A stretch of DNA of 64,000 bases from Neptuniibacter sp. CAU 1671 (GCF_029222905.1 NZ_JARHUE010000001.1:434001-498000); one strand, 5' to 3'; shown: positions 38,594 to 47,444, counted from the stretch's first letter. The notes: generated by a model from the sequence alone, not told the origin. A program made the numbers and translations.

Positions 38594-41500
38594 TTAACCC
38601 GCCATCTCCCCCGCCATCTGCACCTGATTCCGGCCCAGTTTTTTCGCCCGGTACAGCGCCATATCCGCTTTATGCACCAGATATTCAGCCCCCCGCACGA
38701 CTTCCGGCACCATCGTGGCGATACCGGCACTGATAGTCACAACTTGGCCTGTGGGTGAATATGCGTGTGGAATTGCCCGCTGTTCAATTGCATCTCGCAC
38801 TTTTTCGGCCACCTGTTCAGCGCCCTCCTGCCCCGTGTCCGGCAGAATCAGCATAAACTCTTCACCGCCATAACGTGCAACCAGATCTGCAGGGCGGTGA
38901 AGCTGGGCACGGATGGTGTCAGCCACTGCGATCAGACATTTATCCCCGGTCTGATGTCCGTAGTTGTCGTTGTAGGCTTTGAAATGATCGACATCCAGCA
39001 TGATGACAGACAGTGGCCGTTGTTCCCGCCGCAGACGTATCCAGACCTCCACCAGATAGGCATCACCACGACGACGGTTGGCGACACCGGTCAATCCATC
39101 ATGATCTACCAGACCCTGCAGCTCTTCGTTTAACTGCTCCAGGCGGGCGGTACGTTCTGCCACCTTATGTTCCAGATTACGGGAGTATTCCTGTAATTGT
39201 TCATAGAGTTGGGCATTTTCTATTGCTACCGCTGCCTGAGCGGCCAGCAGCCGGATCACTTCGACTCTGGACTGGGTAAACACTCCGCTGGCGAGGTTAT
39301 TTTCCATATACAGCACCGTTTCAAAACGGTCCCGCCGGATGGGTACACAGCACACAGACGCGGGCCTGAAACTGAGCATATAAGGATCGTTCACAAACAC
39401 ACCTTCATTGACAGCATCATGCAGTACCACGGCTTCACCGTTGTGTAATACCTGACTGATCAGGGATACCGGCAAAGGCTGTTTGCCTTTAACCGAGTCA
39501 CAGACCCATGAATAATCGGGCAGACCTTCAACCTGACAATGATCTTCTGGAAACCGCGCCGTTTTAACCTCCAACCGGCCCTCATGTCTGACGACCAGAC
39601 AACCCCACTGACCACCTGCGTTTTCCAGCAAAATATCCATCGTGGTGTTAAGCAGTTTCTCCAGCACAATCTCACCTGAGATCTGCCGGGATGCCTTCAT
39701 CACTGAGGCGAGATCAAGATCACCCCGCTCCTGTCGCCCCACCGCCAATTCAATACCACCGGCCAGTTCACGCAATACCGGAAACTCCTGCTCCAGTAGC
39801 GCGACCTTGCGATGCGCGCCCCAACGGTCATAAACACGGTATGCCCCGCGCAGATAACCTTCTGCACTACGGCGTCGACCCAGCGCCAGCAGATGGCGCG
39901 CAGCACGTTCAAACGCGGTGGCTTCGTCTCTTAAAAATCCGCTGAGACGCGCTGCATCAATGGCCGCGTCATAACGCGACAGCGCCATCTCGCAATCGCC
40001 CTCAAGCACGCAGAATTCGGCTTCCATGAGGTACTGCAGATGACGAAAATTGTCTGCACAATTGTCGGCCCAGCGTGTCATGCGAGCCAGATCCCGTTCC
40101 AGTCGCTGTCGTGTTTCTGTCTGTTCTGCGGGACTCATCGCCGGATAACGACTGACCAGCGTCAGGTAGGCCACTATATAGAATCGCACCAGTTGGGGCA
40201 GTGACATGGCTGACTTGATCAACTTGTCCTGCGCCCTGACATATTCCAGTGCCTGCTCAGTATCACCGTACAGCAGACAGATCTCGGCGTGATAGATCTG
40301 GTAATTGGCAATGCCCGTCATGAATTGACGCTGTCGCATCCCCTCAAGACAGGCCTGTTCATCAAAGTTATCGTCGCTCAGACTGAAGGGGGATTTGGTC
40401 AATCCAAGCAAGTTTCGTTGCAACTGCAGAAACAGCGTGCCGGAATCCAGAGAGTCCTGATAGGCGCATTCACGTACGATTTCAAGATTTTCCGCATGCA
40501 ACTGGCTGGCCGTTTCCAGATCCAGAGTCGGATCCCAGATCACACAGTCCTGCGCACTGTAGGCCAGATAGAGCAGATCGCCGGTCTGGTAGCCTGCTTC
40601 AATCCCTTTGCGAAACCAGCCGGTCAGACTGGACCAGTGATTACTCCAGTGGTTCACGAACATGGCGTACACGTAGATCACCCGTGCCCGCAGGGCCTGA
40701 TCGTCAAGACGTTCATTGATGGCCAGCCCGACTTTGGCATATTCATAGCCCAACGCCGGTTCATCCAGTTCCCCACACAGCAGCATGCCGTAAGCGGCAT
40801 AGGCAAAGGCAGACTCAGGACAGTTGCCATGACGCAGGGACAGATTGACCGACTTCAGCACCAGATAGGGAAACAGATTGCCACTGCCGGAAAGAAACGC
40901 CGCCGCAAAAATCTCCATCAGCAGGCGCATGGCGGTCAGGGTCGCTTCATCCTGAACCAGTGGCGCATCCACCAGCCCCGCGATGCTCCGTCCCCCCAGA
41001 TTAGCCAGCACCTGCTGTTTTTCTTCTGCAATATGTTCGGCGGTGGGGTGATCGGTAAACTGAATACCCAGCAGTTCCAGACCCTGAATCGCGGACTGGA
41101 TGGAGGCTTCCATCCGGCCAAGGGTGGCGTACTGCCGGGTACGTGTCGCCAGAATATTGCTGCGTTCAAGATCGGTGCGGGCATGCGTCAGCATCAGACC
41201 GATCCAGTGATCAGCCTGTTCAGCCTGGCCGGTCAGATAGGCACACTGCTGAAGCTCTGCTGCCAGTACCGGCATCAGTTCAGGTGCTGTTTGCCATGGG
41301 TTATCGGGTAAGAGCGTCTGGGCCACCTGCAGGTAACTCAGTGCGTTCTGATAGGCCGACGACTGTTTGGCGCGGACACCCGCCCGCAGGTTGAGTTGCG
41401 CCAGTTGATACTGTTCGGCACTGGAGGATATCAGCAACCTGCCTTCATTAAGATGACTGACAATATCGATAACCCGGTCTTCCGGCACCTGATCCCCGAC

Positions 41501-43681
41501 GGACTGCAACATCAGTCGCCCTATCGACAGGTGCACTTCACGCAGCCGCTGTACATCAATCAGGGCATAGGCGGCCTGCTGCACCCGGTCATGCTGAAAC
41601 CGATAATTGGGATTGAATAGCACCGGCTCGTTGTTTTCTGCGGCCAGATGTTTACCCACCAGCCGGTAATCGCTATGCAATGGCAGCACCGTATGCTGTT
41701 TCAGCGCTGGCAGCAGGGCGGCGGCGGTGTCTGTGACCGACTGCTCATAGATGACAGACAAGGTGTGCAGATCGAAGCTACCGCCAATGCAGGCCGCCAG
41801 TTGCAGCACCCGCTGAGTTTCAGGGGTAAACTGGCGCAGGTTGTCCACCATGAACGCGACGACGTCATTGCTGACGCCGGACCAGCGGGCTGCATCCAGA
41901 TCCCACTGCCAGTGGCCAGTGACCGGATCAGGTGCAATGGCGCCCTCTTTATGCAATTGGCGCAGCAACTCATTGGTAAAGAAGGGATTACCCCGCGCCT
42001 TATCAAACAGCATATCGCTCAACGGTCGTGTTTCATCCGGTTGGCGGCATAACGCCCCGGCCACCAGCTGAGCCACTGAATCACGATTCAGGGGCCCCAA
42101 AGGCAGTTGTCGGATCTCTTTTTTATGCTGCAGGTCCTCCAGCAAAAGCCGTAACGGATGCCCGACACCCACTTCATTACTGCGATAGGCACCGATCAAA
42201 AGCAGGTGAGTCAGCTCATGGGAGCTGACCAGCCGGCGCAACAACTCAAGCGTGGGAGCATCGCTCCACTGCAGGTCATCCAGGAACAGCACCACCGGGT
42301 GCCCTTCTCCCGCAAAAACGCGCAGAAAAGTTGTCAGCACAATCTGCAAACGGTTACGTGCTTCAGCCGGAGGCAGTGCCACCACAGGGGGTTGCGGACC
42401 AATCATCAGCTCCAGCTCGGGCACCAGATCAACCACCAGTTGGGCGTTAGGCACCAGCGCTTCAAGCAGCCGCTCCCGCCACTGGGCAATCAACGCTTCC
42501 GGCTCTGCTAATATCTGCTGGACTAATCCGCGAAAGGTGGCCGCCAGTGCAGTGTAGGCATCACCCTGCTGGAACTGATCAAACTTGCCCTGAACCAGAA
42601 AACCCCGTTCCCGAACCAAAGGCCGGTCCAGTTCATTCACCAGTGCTGACTTCCCGACGCCGGAATAGCCATGAACCAGACAGAATTCGTTACTGCCAGC
42701 CACAGCAGCCTCAAACAAACCCAGCAGCTGATCCAGTTCACGTGCACGACCATAAAGCGTCTGGGGTATCAGGAACTTCTGCACACCATCCTGTTGGCCC
42801 AGCGGGAAAGGCTCAGGCTCATGCCCCGCCGCCAGTTGGTCAGCACATCCCGTCAGGTCATGTTTCAGGCCAGATGCACTCTGGTAACGCGCTTCGGGAT
42901 TTTTTTCCATCAGTTTGAGTACGATGGCAGAGACAATCTCCGGCACATCTGCACGTAACTCATGGGGTGCAGGTGGCAAGCGGCTGATGTGGCTGTGCAC
43001 CCACTCCAGCAGACTGTCAGCCTGAAAAGGTTGTCTGCCGGTCAGCAGTTCAAACAACAAAACACCCAGCGAATAATAGTCAGAACGGTAATCCAGATCC
43101 CGGTTCATGCGCCCGGTCTGTTCCGGTGAGATATAGGGCAGCGGCCCTTCCAGCCGACGCGACATCTGCATCGCCTGACGTTCCTGATCCAGCTCAGAGG
43201 CAATACCAAAACCGGCCAGCGCGACATGGCCCGTTGATGGTTTAAACAACACATGATCGGGTGTCAGTGATTTGTGTACCAGATCCCGGGCATGGATTTC
43301 ACCCAGGGTGTTTACCAATTGCAGGGCTATATCCAACACCTCGGCCAGAGGCATTCCCTGATGACCGGTTTGCTCTAAACAGGCACGTAATGAGCTTTCA
43401 ACCGGCTCCGCCACCAGCGCCAGATTACCGCTGCCGTGGGGTAACACCTCATAAACCCGACGTACTCCCGGGATATCCGCCAGGCCAATCGCAATAGATC
43501 CTTCACGGCGGATTTCTGCCACCTGATAACGTTCGGGGTATTCCACATCCAGGGTTTCCACCACCAGGGGTTGATCATCCACAAGACGCCGGGCACTGTA
43601 GATAACCCTGTCACCGGCACGACCCACTGCGGGGCCGATTTCATAACCTGTTAACTGCAAACCGGTGGAATCGATTGTCAT
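38594..43681 (-). CDS. Pseudokinase-AAA ATPase-GAF-GGDEF signalling protein, 1,695 aa
   Basis: A very large cytosolic signalling protein. Order: protein-kinase-like domain (about 10-275), STAND-type ATPase (from about 320; Walker A GYSGVGKS near 340, Walker B VVLFLDDLQW near 466), a helical repeat region (about 800-1300), GAF (about 1330-1480), coiled coil, and GGDEF (about 1525-1690) with intact GGEEF near 1605 and RPAD five residues before it, the feedback I-site. The kinase part lacks the usual Lys (VVETL), the HRD Asp (VHKSLTPDHV) and the DFG Asp (AGFGIAS). So the output should be c-di-GMP. Start ATG 43681 follows the MBL gene by 16 bases. Confidence 0.93.
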   Translation of the reverse strand: MTIDSTGLQLTGYEIGPAVGRAGDRVIYSARRLVDDQPLVVETLDVEYPERYQVAEIRREGSIAIGLADIPGVRRVYEVLPHGSGNLALVAEPVESSLRACLEQTGHQGMPLAEVLDIALQLVNTLGEIHARDLVHKSLTPDHVLFKPSTGHVALAGFGIASELDQERQAMQMSRRLEGPLPYISPEQTGRMNRDLDYRSDYYSLGVLLFELLTGRQPFQADSLLEWVHSHISRLPPAPHELRADVPEIVSAIVLKLMEKNPEARYQSASGLKHDLTGCADQLAAGHEPEPFPLGQQDGVQKFLIPQTLYGRARELDQLLGLFEAAVAGSNEFCLVHGYSGVGKSALVNELDRPLVRERGFLVQGKFDQFQQGDAYTALAATFRGLVQQILAEPEALIAQWRERLLEALVPNAQLVVDLVPELELMIGPQPPVVALPPAEARNRLQIVLTTFLRVFAGEGHPVVLFLDDLQWSDAPTLELLRRLVSSHELTHLLLIGAYRSNEVGVGHPLRLLLEDLQHKKEIRQLPLGPLNRDSVAQLVAGALCRQPDETRPLSDMLFDKARGNPFFTNELLRQLHKEGAIAPDPVTGHWQWDLDAARWSGVSNDVVAFMVDNLRQFTPETQRVLQLAACIGGSFDLHTLSVIYEQSVTDTAAALLPALKQHTVLPLHSDYRLVGKHLAAENNEPVLFNPNYRFQHDRVQQAAYALIDVQRLREVHLSIGRLMLQSVGDQVPEDRVIDIVSHLNEGRLLISSSAEQYQLAQLNLRAGVRAKQSSAYQNALSYLQVAQTLLPDNPWQTAPELMPVLAAELQQCAYLTGQAEQADHWIGLMLTHARTDLERSNILATRTRQYATLGRMEASIQSAIQGLELLGIQFTDHPTAEHIAEEKQQVLANLGGRSIAGLVDAPLVQDEATLTAMRLLMEIFAAAFLSGSGNLFPYLVLKSVNLSLRHGNCPESAFAYAAYGMLLCGELDEPALGYEYAKVGLAINERLDDQALRARVIYVYAMFVNHWSNHWSSLTGWFRKGIEAGYQTGDLLYLAYSAQDCVIWDPTLDLETASQLHAENLEIVRECAYQDSLDSGTLFLQLQRNLLGLTKSPFSLSDDNFDEQACLEGMRQRQFMTGIANYQIYHAEICLLYGDTEQALEYVRAQDKLIKSAMSLPQLVRFYIVAYLTLVSRYPAMSPAEQTETRQRLERDLARMTRWADNCADNFRHLQYLMEAEFCVLEGDCEMALSRYDAAIDAARLSGFLRDEATAFERAARHLLALGRRRSAEGYLRGAYRVYDRWGAHRKVALLEQEFPVLRELAGGIELAVGRQERGDLDLASVMKASRQISGEIVLEKLLNTTMDILLENAGGQWGCLVVRHEGRLEVKTARFPEDHCQVEGLPDYSWVCDSVKGKQPLPVSLISQVLHNGEAVVLHDAVNEGVFVNDPYMLSFRPASVCCVPIRRDRFETVLYMENNLASGVFTQSRVEVIRLLAAQAAVAIENAQLYEQLQEYSRNLEHKVAERTARLEQLNEELQGLVDHDGLTGVANRRRGDAYLVEVWIRLRREQRPLSVIMLDVDHFKAYNDNYGHQTGDKCLIAVADTIRAQLHRPADLVARYGGEEFMLILPDTGQEGAEQVAEKVRDAIEQRAIPHAYSPTGQVVTISAGIATMVPEVVRGAEYLVHKADMALYRAKKLGRNQVQMAGEMAG

Positions 43682-43697
43682 TGATGGGCTATCCGCT

Positions 43698-44429
43698 TCA
43701 GACACTGAACATACGTCGGAATGTAGCACTGTAGTCCTCATGTGCGGTATTGCGCAGCGGTTGTCCGTGACCGCACAGGGCATGACTGAACGCCAGCAAC
43801 TTGAGCCGGGTGAAATCCTCACCAGTGGGGGCTGCGGCCTGCACCCAGACAGGGCCCAGATTAGCCGGAGAGAAAAAGCCCATCTGCTGCATCAATGCAG
43901 AGGAATCCTCAGAAAAGAAGTCATCCGGCGCATGCCAGTTCTGCAAGGCATCGCAGGCGATAACAATACCGTCAGAACGATCCAGATGAAGTATCGCTTC
44001 AGGGATATGCGTCGTTTGGAAGCTGAACAGACTGGCATCCGAAATCGGCAATTCTGCATCAGGCGTCAGGCGATCTGTCACCTCCAGTCCGGTTTCATGT
44101 TCGATGCCGGGCAAGGCCCAATACTTAGCGCCATAGCGGCTGACATAAAAAGGATCATCCCGGCCATGCAGCGCACCCAGCCGGATTACATCGGTCACCC
44201 GGCCCAACCGCTCAAGCTCCGCCAGACCAGCATCATCCAGACGTACACTGTTGATAATGATCAGGCGATCAGCGTCGCGTACCACGGTCATATTACGGCT
44301 GAAACGCCAGTCCAGCCCCTGTAATACGGTTTCCATCGCTCCGCTGACAAAAAACACATCCGGAAACACCTCTTCGATGGCACCATGGGGCAAAGCCGGT
44401 GGATACTGATCCATTATGATTGTCCTCAT
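43698..44429 (-). CDS. Metallo-beta-lactamase-fold protein, DUF4336-like
   Basis: A 243-residue protein with the outline of the metallo-beta-lactamase fold: VFFVSGAMETVLQG, RNMTVVRDADRLIIINSVRL, GALHGRDDPFYVSRY and a C-terminal FSHALCGHGQPL. The usual HxHxDH metal motif is reduced to LHGRDD, so hydrolase activity is uncertain. It resembles the DUF4336 group. Its start overlaps the upstream gamma-glutamylcyclotransferase-like gene by four bases (ATGA) and it precedes the GGDEF gene by 16 bases, so the three form an operon. Confidence 0.7.
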   Translation of the reverse strand: MRTIIMDQYPPALPHGAIEEVFPDVFFVSGAMETVLQGLDWRFSRNMTVVRDADRLIIINSVRLDDAGLAELERLGRVTDVIRLGALHGRDDPFYVSRYGAKYWALPGIEHETGLEVTDRLTPDAELPISDASLFSFQTTHIPEAILHLDRSDGIVIACDALQNWHAPDDFFSEDSSALMQQMGFFSPANLGPVWVQAAAPTGEDFTRLKLLAFSHALCGHGQPLRNTAHEDYSATFRRMFSV

Positions 44430-45220
44430 TCCTCGTTGTACGTGAAGCGACCTACGTAACGATACTCCCGGGCATATTCATTCAGGTAGCTGTTCAGGTA
44501 GTGTCGCTGAGCCGGGTTGAGGCGTCCCTGCCGGATATCATCCAGAGATTCTTTTCCATCACTGCTGTCCAGACGCTTGATATGAAACAGTGTCATATCC
44601 CGCCCGCCGAAAAACTGCTTCAGATATGCATGTAACGGCCGCGCTGCGGACATATCAAATACCGCACCATACAACGCTGTATACAACGGTTGCTGCGCCA
44701 GAGAGTGGCTATCAAACACAGGAAATTCACCGGGCGGTGGTGTAAACACAGGATAGTCTTGCGGGCTATGAACCGGGTGTGACAGCAATTGCTGTATATA
44801 GCTATCCTCAATTCCGGCATGGCGGGCCCCGGCGACCAGCAAATTCAGGTAACGCTGACTGGGCAGGCAGGTATTATCAATAAACTCCGGCATGCCGATG
44901 TAGGTCAACGCAGAAACCGGTGCTCCGTCTCTGTCCACCTCAACCGTAATCCGGTCGTAACCGTGGCCACAGGCTTCAGCCGCATCCAGTGGCACCAGTG
45001 CGGTTTCCGGGCAGTCATACAGCACACCCCGTACCCGGTCGCCGGGCTGGCCAGTGTATTCAATATTGCCCACGCCACCTTCATGCCGGAAGAAATGCTG
45101 CACATTAAAACGCAGCCGCCAACCAGGCAGGACTGCAGTGCACGCTGACAACGGTTCCACCCCTTTCGCACGAAGCGAAATGATGTTCATATTGGAACCA
45201 AAGCCAAAATAGCGAATCAT
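44426..45220 (-). CDS. Gamma-glutamylcyclotransferase-like protein with C-terminal extension
   Basis: A 264-residue protein. The first 150 residues are a GGCT fold: YFGFGSNM glycine-rich loop at residues 4-11 and the likely catalytic Glu82 in PLDAAEACGHGYDRI. These enzymes release 5-oxoproline from gamma-glutamyl amines or glutathione. The remaining 110 residues (ending LNEYAREYRYVGRFTYNEE) are not part of the core fold and I do not recognise them. ATG 45220 is chosen so that the protein starts at the GGCT loop. First gene of the operon with the MBL and GGDEF genes. Confidence 0.78.
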   Translation of the reverse strand: MIRYFGFGSNMNIISLRAKGVEPLSACTAVLPGWRLRFNVQHFFRHEGGVGNIEYTGQPGDRVRGVLYDCPETALVPLDAAEACGHGYDRITVEVDRDGAPVSALTYIGMPEFIDNTCLPSQRYLNLLVAGARHAGIEDSYIQQLLSHPVHSPQDYPVFTPPPGEFPVFDSHSLAQQPLYTALYGAVFDMSAARPLHAYLKQFFGGRDMTLFHIKRLDSSDGKESLDDIRQGRLNPAQRHYLNSYLNEYAREYRYVGRFTYNEE

Positions 45221-45228
45221 CTTAAAAT

Positions 45229-45269
45229 CAAACACCGTTTGGAGTGCTGTGCAGTTCAAAGCGCGTTTG
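45229..45269. promoter_or_regulatory. Two PsrA-type operator dyads
   Basis: CAAAC-ACC-GTTTG at 45229-45241 is a perfect 5+5 dyad matching the published PsrA consensus (C/G)AAAC-N2-4-GTTT(G/C). A second, CAAAG-CGC-GTTTG with one mismatch, lies at 45257-45269, centres 28 bases apart. They sit 9 and 37 bases before the start of the GGCT-MBL-GGDEF operon. A PsrA-like regulator is encoded at 5968-6624. Confidence 0.6.
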
Positions 45270-45368
45270 AAACAATAACACTACCCAGGTCAGGCACAAA
45301 ACCCATCCGGCATTTTTTCTGGCCAGCGCGCACCCGTCAAAGCCTAATTCTACAGACCTCAGAACCGG

Positions 45369-46241
45369 TTAACGTTTGCCATCGCTACCCGCTTTCAACA
45401 ATACATAGTCCAGCCAGCGGCCGGGCAATAAGCGTTTTAAAACAGCAAATAAGCGAGTCGGGAAGGTCACCCGGTAACGTATCCGGGATTTGGGACTTTG
45501 CAGGGCATGCAGCAGTGCTTTTTCCACCGCCCCCGGCCCCAGCGTGAAGGGAGCGGCGGGGCCTTCCATCTCAAGCCGGTCGATAATGGCCTGATACTGG
45601 GCCTGATGCACACTGCCCTTTAGTGGTATCCACTGTTTGAACTGGGTAAAGGCATTCTTGCGAAAATCTGACAGGATCGGGCCAGGCTCAATCAGACTGA
45701 CCTGAATATTATCCTGACGCAGTTCCAGACGCAGGGTATCGGCAAAGCCTTCCAGTGCGAATTTGCTGGCATTGTATGCACCACGATACTGCATGGCGGC
45801 AAATCCCAGAATGGAGCTGTTGTAGATAATCCGGCCATAACCCTGTGCGCGCATAATCGGCACCAGCCGGTTGGTCAGCTCCTGGGTACCAAACACATTG
45901 GTATTGAACTGATGCTGCATCGCTGCACGGCTCAGGTCTTCCACCGCACCCGGCAAGCCAAAGGCACCGTTATTAAAAAGGGCATCCAATTTGCCGCCGG
46001 TGAGCTTCAGGGTCTGCTCGATGGCATGACTGATTGAGTCACTATCCGCCAGATCCAGCACAATGGCGGTCAGTCCCTCGGCTTGCAGCCGGGTTACATC
46101 TGACAGGGTACGGGCGGTGGCAATGACTTTGTAGCCCTGTTTTTGCAGAGCATGCGCACAGTGATGGCCAATACCAGAGGAGCAGCCGGTAATCAGAATA
46201 GAACTTGGAGGTAAGAGTCGTTGTTTCATAAAAGCAATCAT
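45369..46241 (-). CDS. Short-chain dehydrogenase/reductase (SDR)
   Basis: A classical SDR, 290 residues. NAD(P)-binding motif TGCSSGIGHHCA near residue 19, NNGAFG in the middle (in place of NNAG), Ser in YNSSILGF and the catalytic YNASK. Arg in the ATAR segment after beta-2 suggests NADP(H). Substrate unknown; relatives act on lipids or retinol-like compounds. A second start at 46229 is equally possible. A 12-bp hairpin sits immediately upstream of the start. Confidence 0.88.
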   Translation of the reverse strand: MIAFMKQRLLPPSSILITGCSSGIGHHCAHALQKQGYKVIATARTLSDVTRLQAEGLTAIVLDLADSDSISHAIEQTLKLTGGKLDALFNNGAFGLPGAVEDLSRAAMQHQFNTNVFGTQELTNRLVPIMRAQGYGRIIYNSSILGFAAMQYRGAYNASKFALEGFADTLRLELRQDNIQVSLIEPGPILSDFRKNAFTQFKQWIPLKGSVHQAQYQAIIDRLEMEGPAAPFTLGPGAVEKALLHALQSPKSRIRYRVTFPTRLFAVLKRLLPGRWLDYVLLKAGSDGKR

Positions 46242-46243
46242 AG

Positions 46244-46273
46244 TGAAGCGGTGATGAGAAGATCACCGCTTCA
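46244..46273 (-). promoter_or_regulatory. 12-bp perfect hairpin at the SDR start
   Basis: TGAAGCGGTGAT (46244-46255) and ATCACCGCTTCA (46262-46273) are exact reverse complements around a six-base loop. It lies between the cytochrome b561 stop and the SDR start, with two bases to the ATG at 46241. No T-run follows on the minus strand, so it may control translation or RNA processing more than termination. Confidence 0.6.
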
Positions 46274-46278
46274 GGTAG

Positions 46279-46857
46279 TTAATTACCGGTCGTCATTTTT
46301 TTCAGGGTACGGTCGCCCAACACCCGGTGGTGATAAAGCGCTGCACCGGCATGACCCAGAATCAGCATCCACAACAGAAATTCACCCAGAATCGCCTTGT
46401 GAATCAGATCAAACGGTTTCTCAAATTCTTTAAAGGTCATTGTCGGGGCAAACTGCTGGGCAAACAGTGCAGTATCTTTGAAGCTGGGGATCTCAAACAG
46501 AAAGAAGAAGTTGGTTGGCGCTCCGGTGCCCAGATAACCGGTGATCGGCATGACTATCATCAGCAGATAAAGCAGACCGTGTCCGATTTTGGCGGCCCGC
46601 TGCTGCAGTGGTGTACCCTCAGTTGCAGGCGCCGGATTGGTGAGTTTCCAGATAATCCGCAAAATCACCAGTACCGCCACTGTGACCCCAATGGAAAAGT
46701 GCAGCTGGATAGCAGTGATATTCTCAGGTGTTTTCGGCTCTGTGAAGAACTCCCGGTAGTAAACCGTGATGTAAGAACCCAGAAACAGCAGTGCAGTCGA
46801 CCAGTGAATCCATTTGGCAATGCTGCCGTAATTTCGAGCGGTGTTGCGTAAACTCAT
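46279..46857 (-). CDS. Cytochrome b561
   Basis: A 192-residue four-helix membrane cytochrome b of the CybB type. It starts SLRNTARNYGSIAKWIHWST with the first heme His in the IHW motif, then HFSIGVTVAVLVI, GHGLLYLLMIVMPITGYLGT and HKAILGEFLLWMLILGHAGAALYHHRVLGDRTL, each helix contributing His ligands. These proteins can oxidise superoxide or shuttle electrons to quinone. ATG 46857 has an AAGGAG site; 15 further upstream codons are not needed. Confidence 0.93.
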   Translation of the reverse strand: MSLRNTARNYGSIAKWIHWSTALLFLGSYITVYYREFFTEPKTPENITAIQLHFSIGVTVAVLVILRIIWKLTNPAPATEGTPLQQRAAKIGHGLLYLLMIVMPITGYLGTGAPTNFFFLFEIPSFKDTALFAQQFAPTMTFKEFEKPFDLIHKAILGEFLLWMLILGHAGAALYHHRVLGDRTLKKMTTGN

Positions 46858-46999
46858 TATGACTCCTTTCAATAAGCAGATGGGCAAACGCCATCTAAGC
46901 ACAGCCGAATAAATTCCATAAGCACTTTTACGCCATCAACGCTGTGTTGCTATTTTTATAACAATATCAGTCGATTAACAGCTGCACTCAGCAGCTGTA

Positions 47000-47197
47000 C
47001 TAATAACTGTCATTTTCTGTGAGCACCACCAGCTCCGGTTCCCCACTCGGTGATGGGGTGACGTGAAACACAATCGGCCGACAACAGACCTGGCAGTCTT
47101 CGATATACTCCTGCGCCTCATCCAGCGCCTCTATCAGCACGGTGATGCTCTCGCCACAGTAAGGACAGTCGATCAGCCTTTCACAGAGTCCATACAT
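47000..47197 (-). CDS. CPXCG-motif cysteine-rich small protein
   Basis: A 65-residue protein with a CPYCGES zinc-ribbon half at residues 11-17 and CQVCCRPI at about 35-42, matching the CPXCG family of small cysteine-rich bacterial proteins. It probably binds one zinc ion. Function unknown. It has its own gap on both sides (about 140 bases to cytochrome b561). Confidence 0.85.
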   Translation of the reverse strand: MYGLCERLIDCPYCGESITVLIEALDEAQEYIEDCQVCCRPIVFHVTPSPSGEPELVVLTENDSY

Positions 47198-47387
47198 GCC
47201 ATTGCCTCCGATTATTTAAAAAGACAGTGCTGAGCGGCTTTTGTATAAAGAGGGAATCGCCACTGTAACACCCGTCAACGGGACAGTTTCATTGTTAGCT
47301 TCAGTTTATGTTAATTCCTACACAGGCCTTTCCAAACAGCAGGACCAACCTGTACAAAAAACTGCCCAACGTGCTGCTTTGGCCACA

Positions 47388-47421
47388 TAAAAAAGCCACC
47401 GACATGACTGAGGGTGGCTTT
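47388..47421 (-). terminator. Terminator after cysS
   Basis: AAAGCCACC and GGTGGCTTT arms around a 12-base loop, followed on the minus strand by a T-run, 24 bases after the cysS stop. Confidence 0.75.
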
Positions 47422-47444
47422 AAGTGGCATGCGGAACTGCTGAC

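Noticed and set aside
40289-41311. A 340-codon open frame on the plus strand across the large GGDEF gene
   Set aside because: Antisense shadow of the helical-repeat region; no ribosome site and no family-like sequence.
43698-44429. MBL-fold protein as a second glyoxalase II
   Set aside because: It lacks the THxHxDH motif and the GloB C-terminal glutathione-binding segment seen at 13266-14039.
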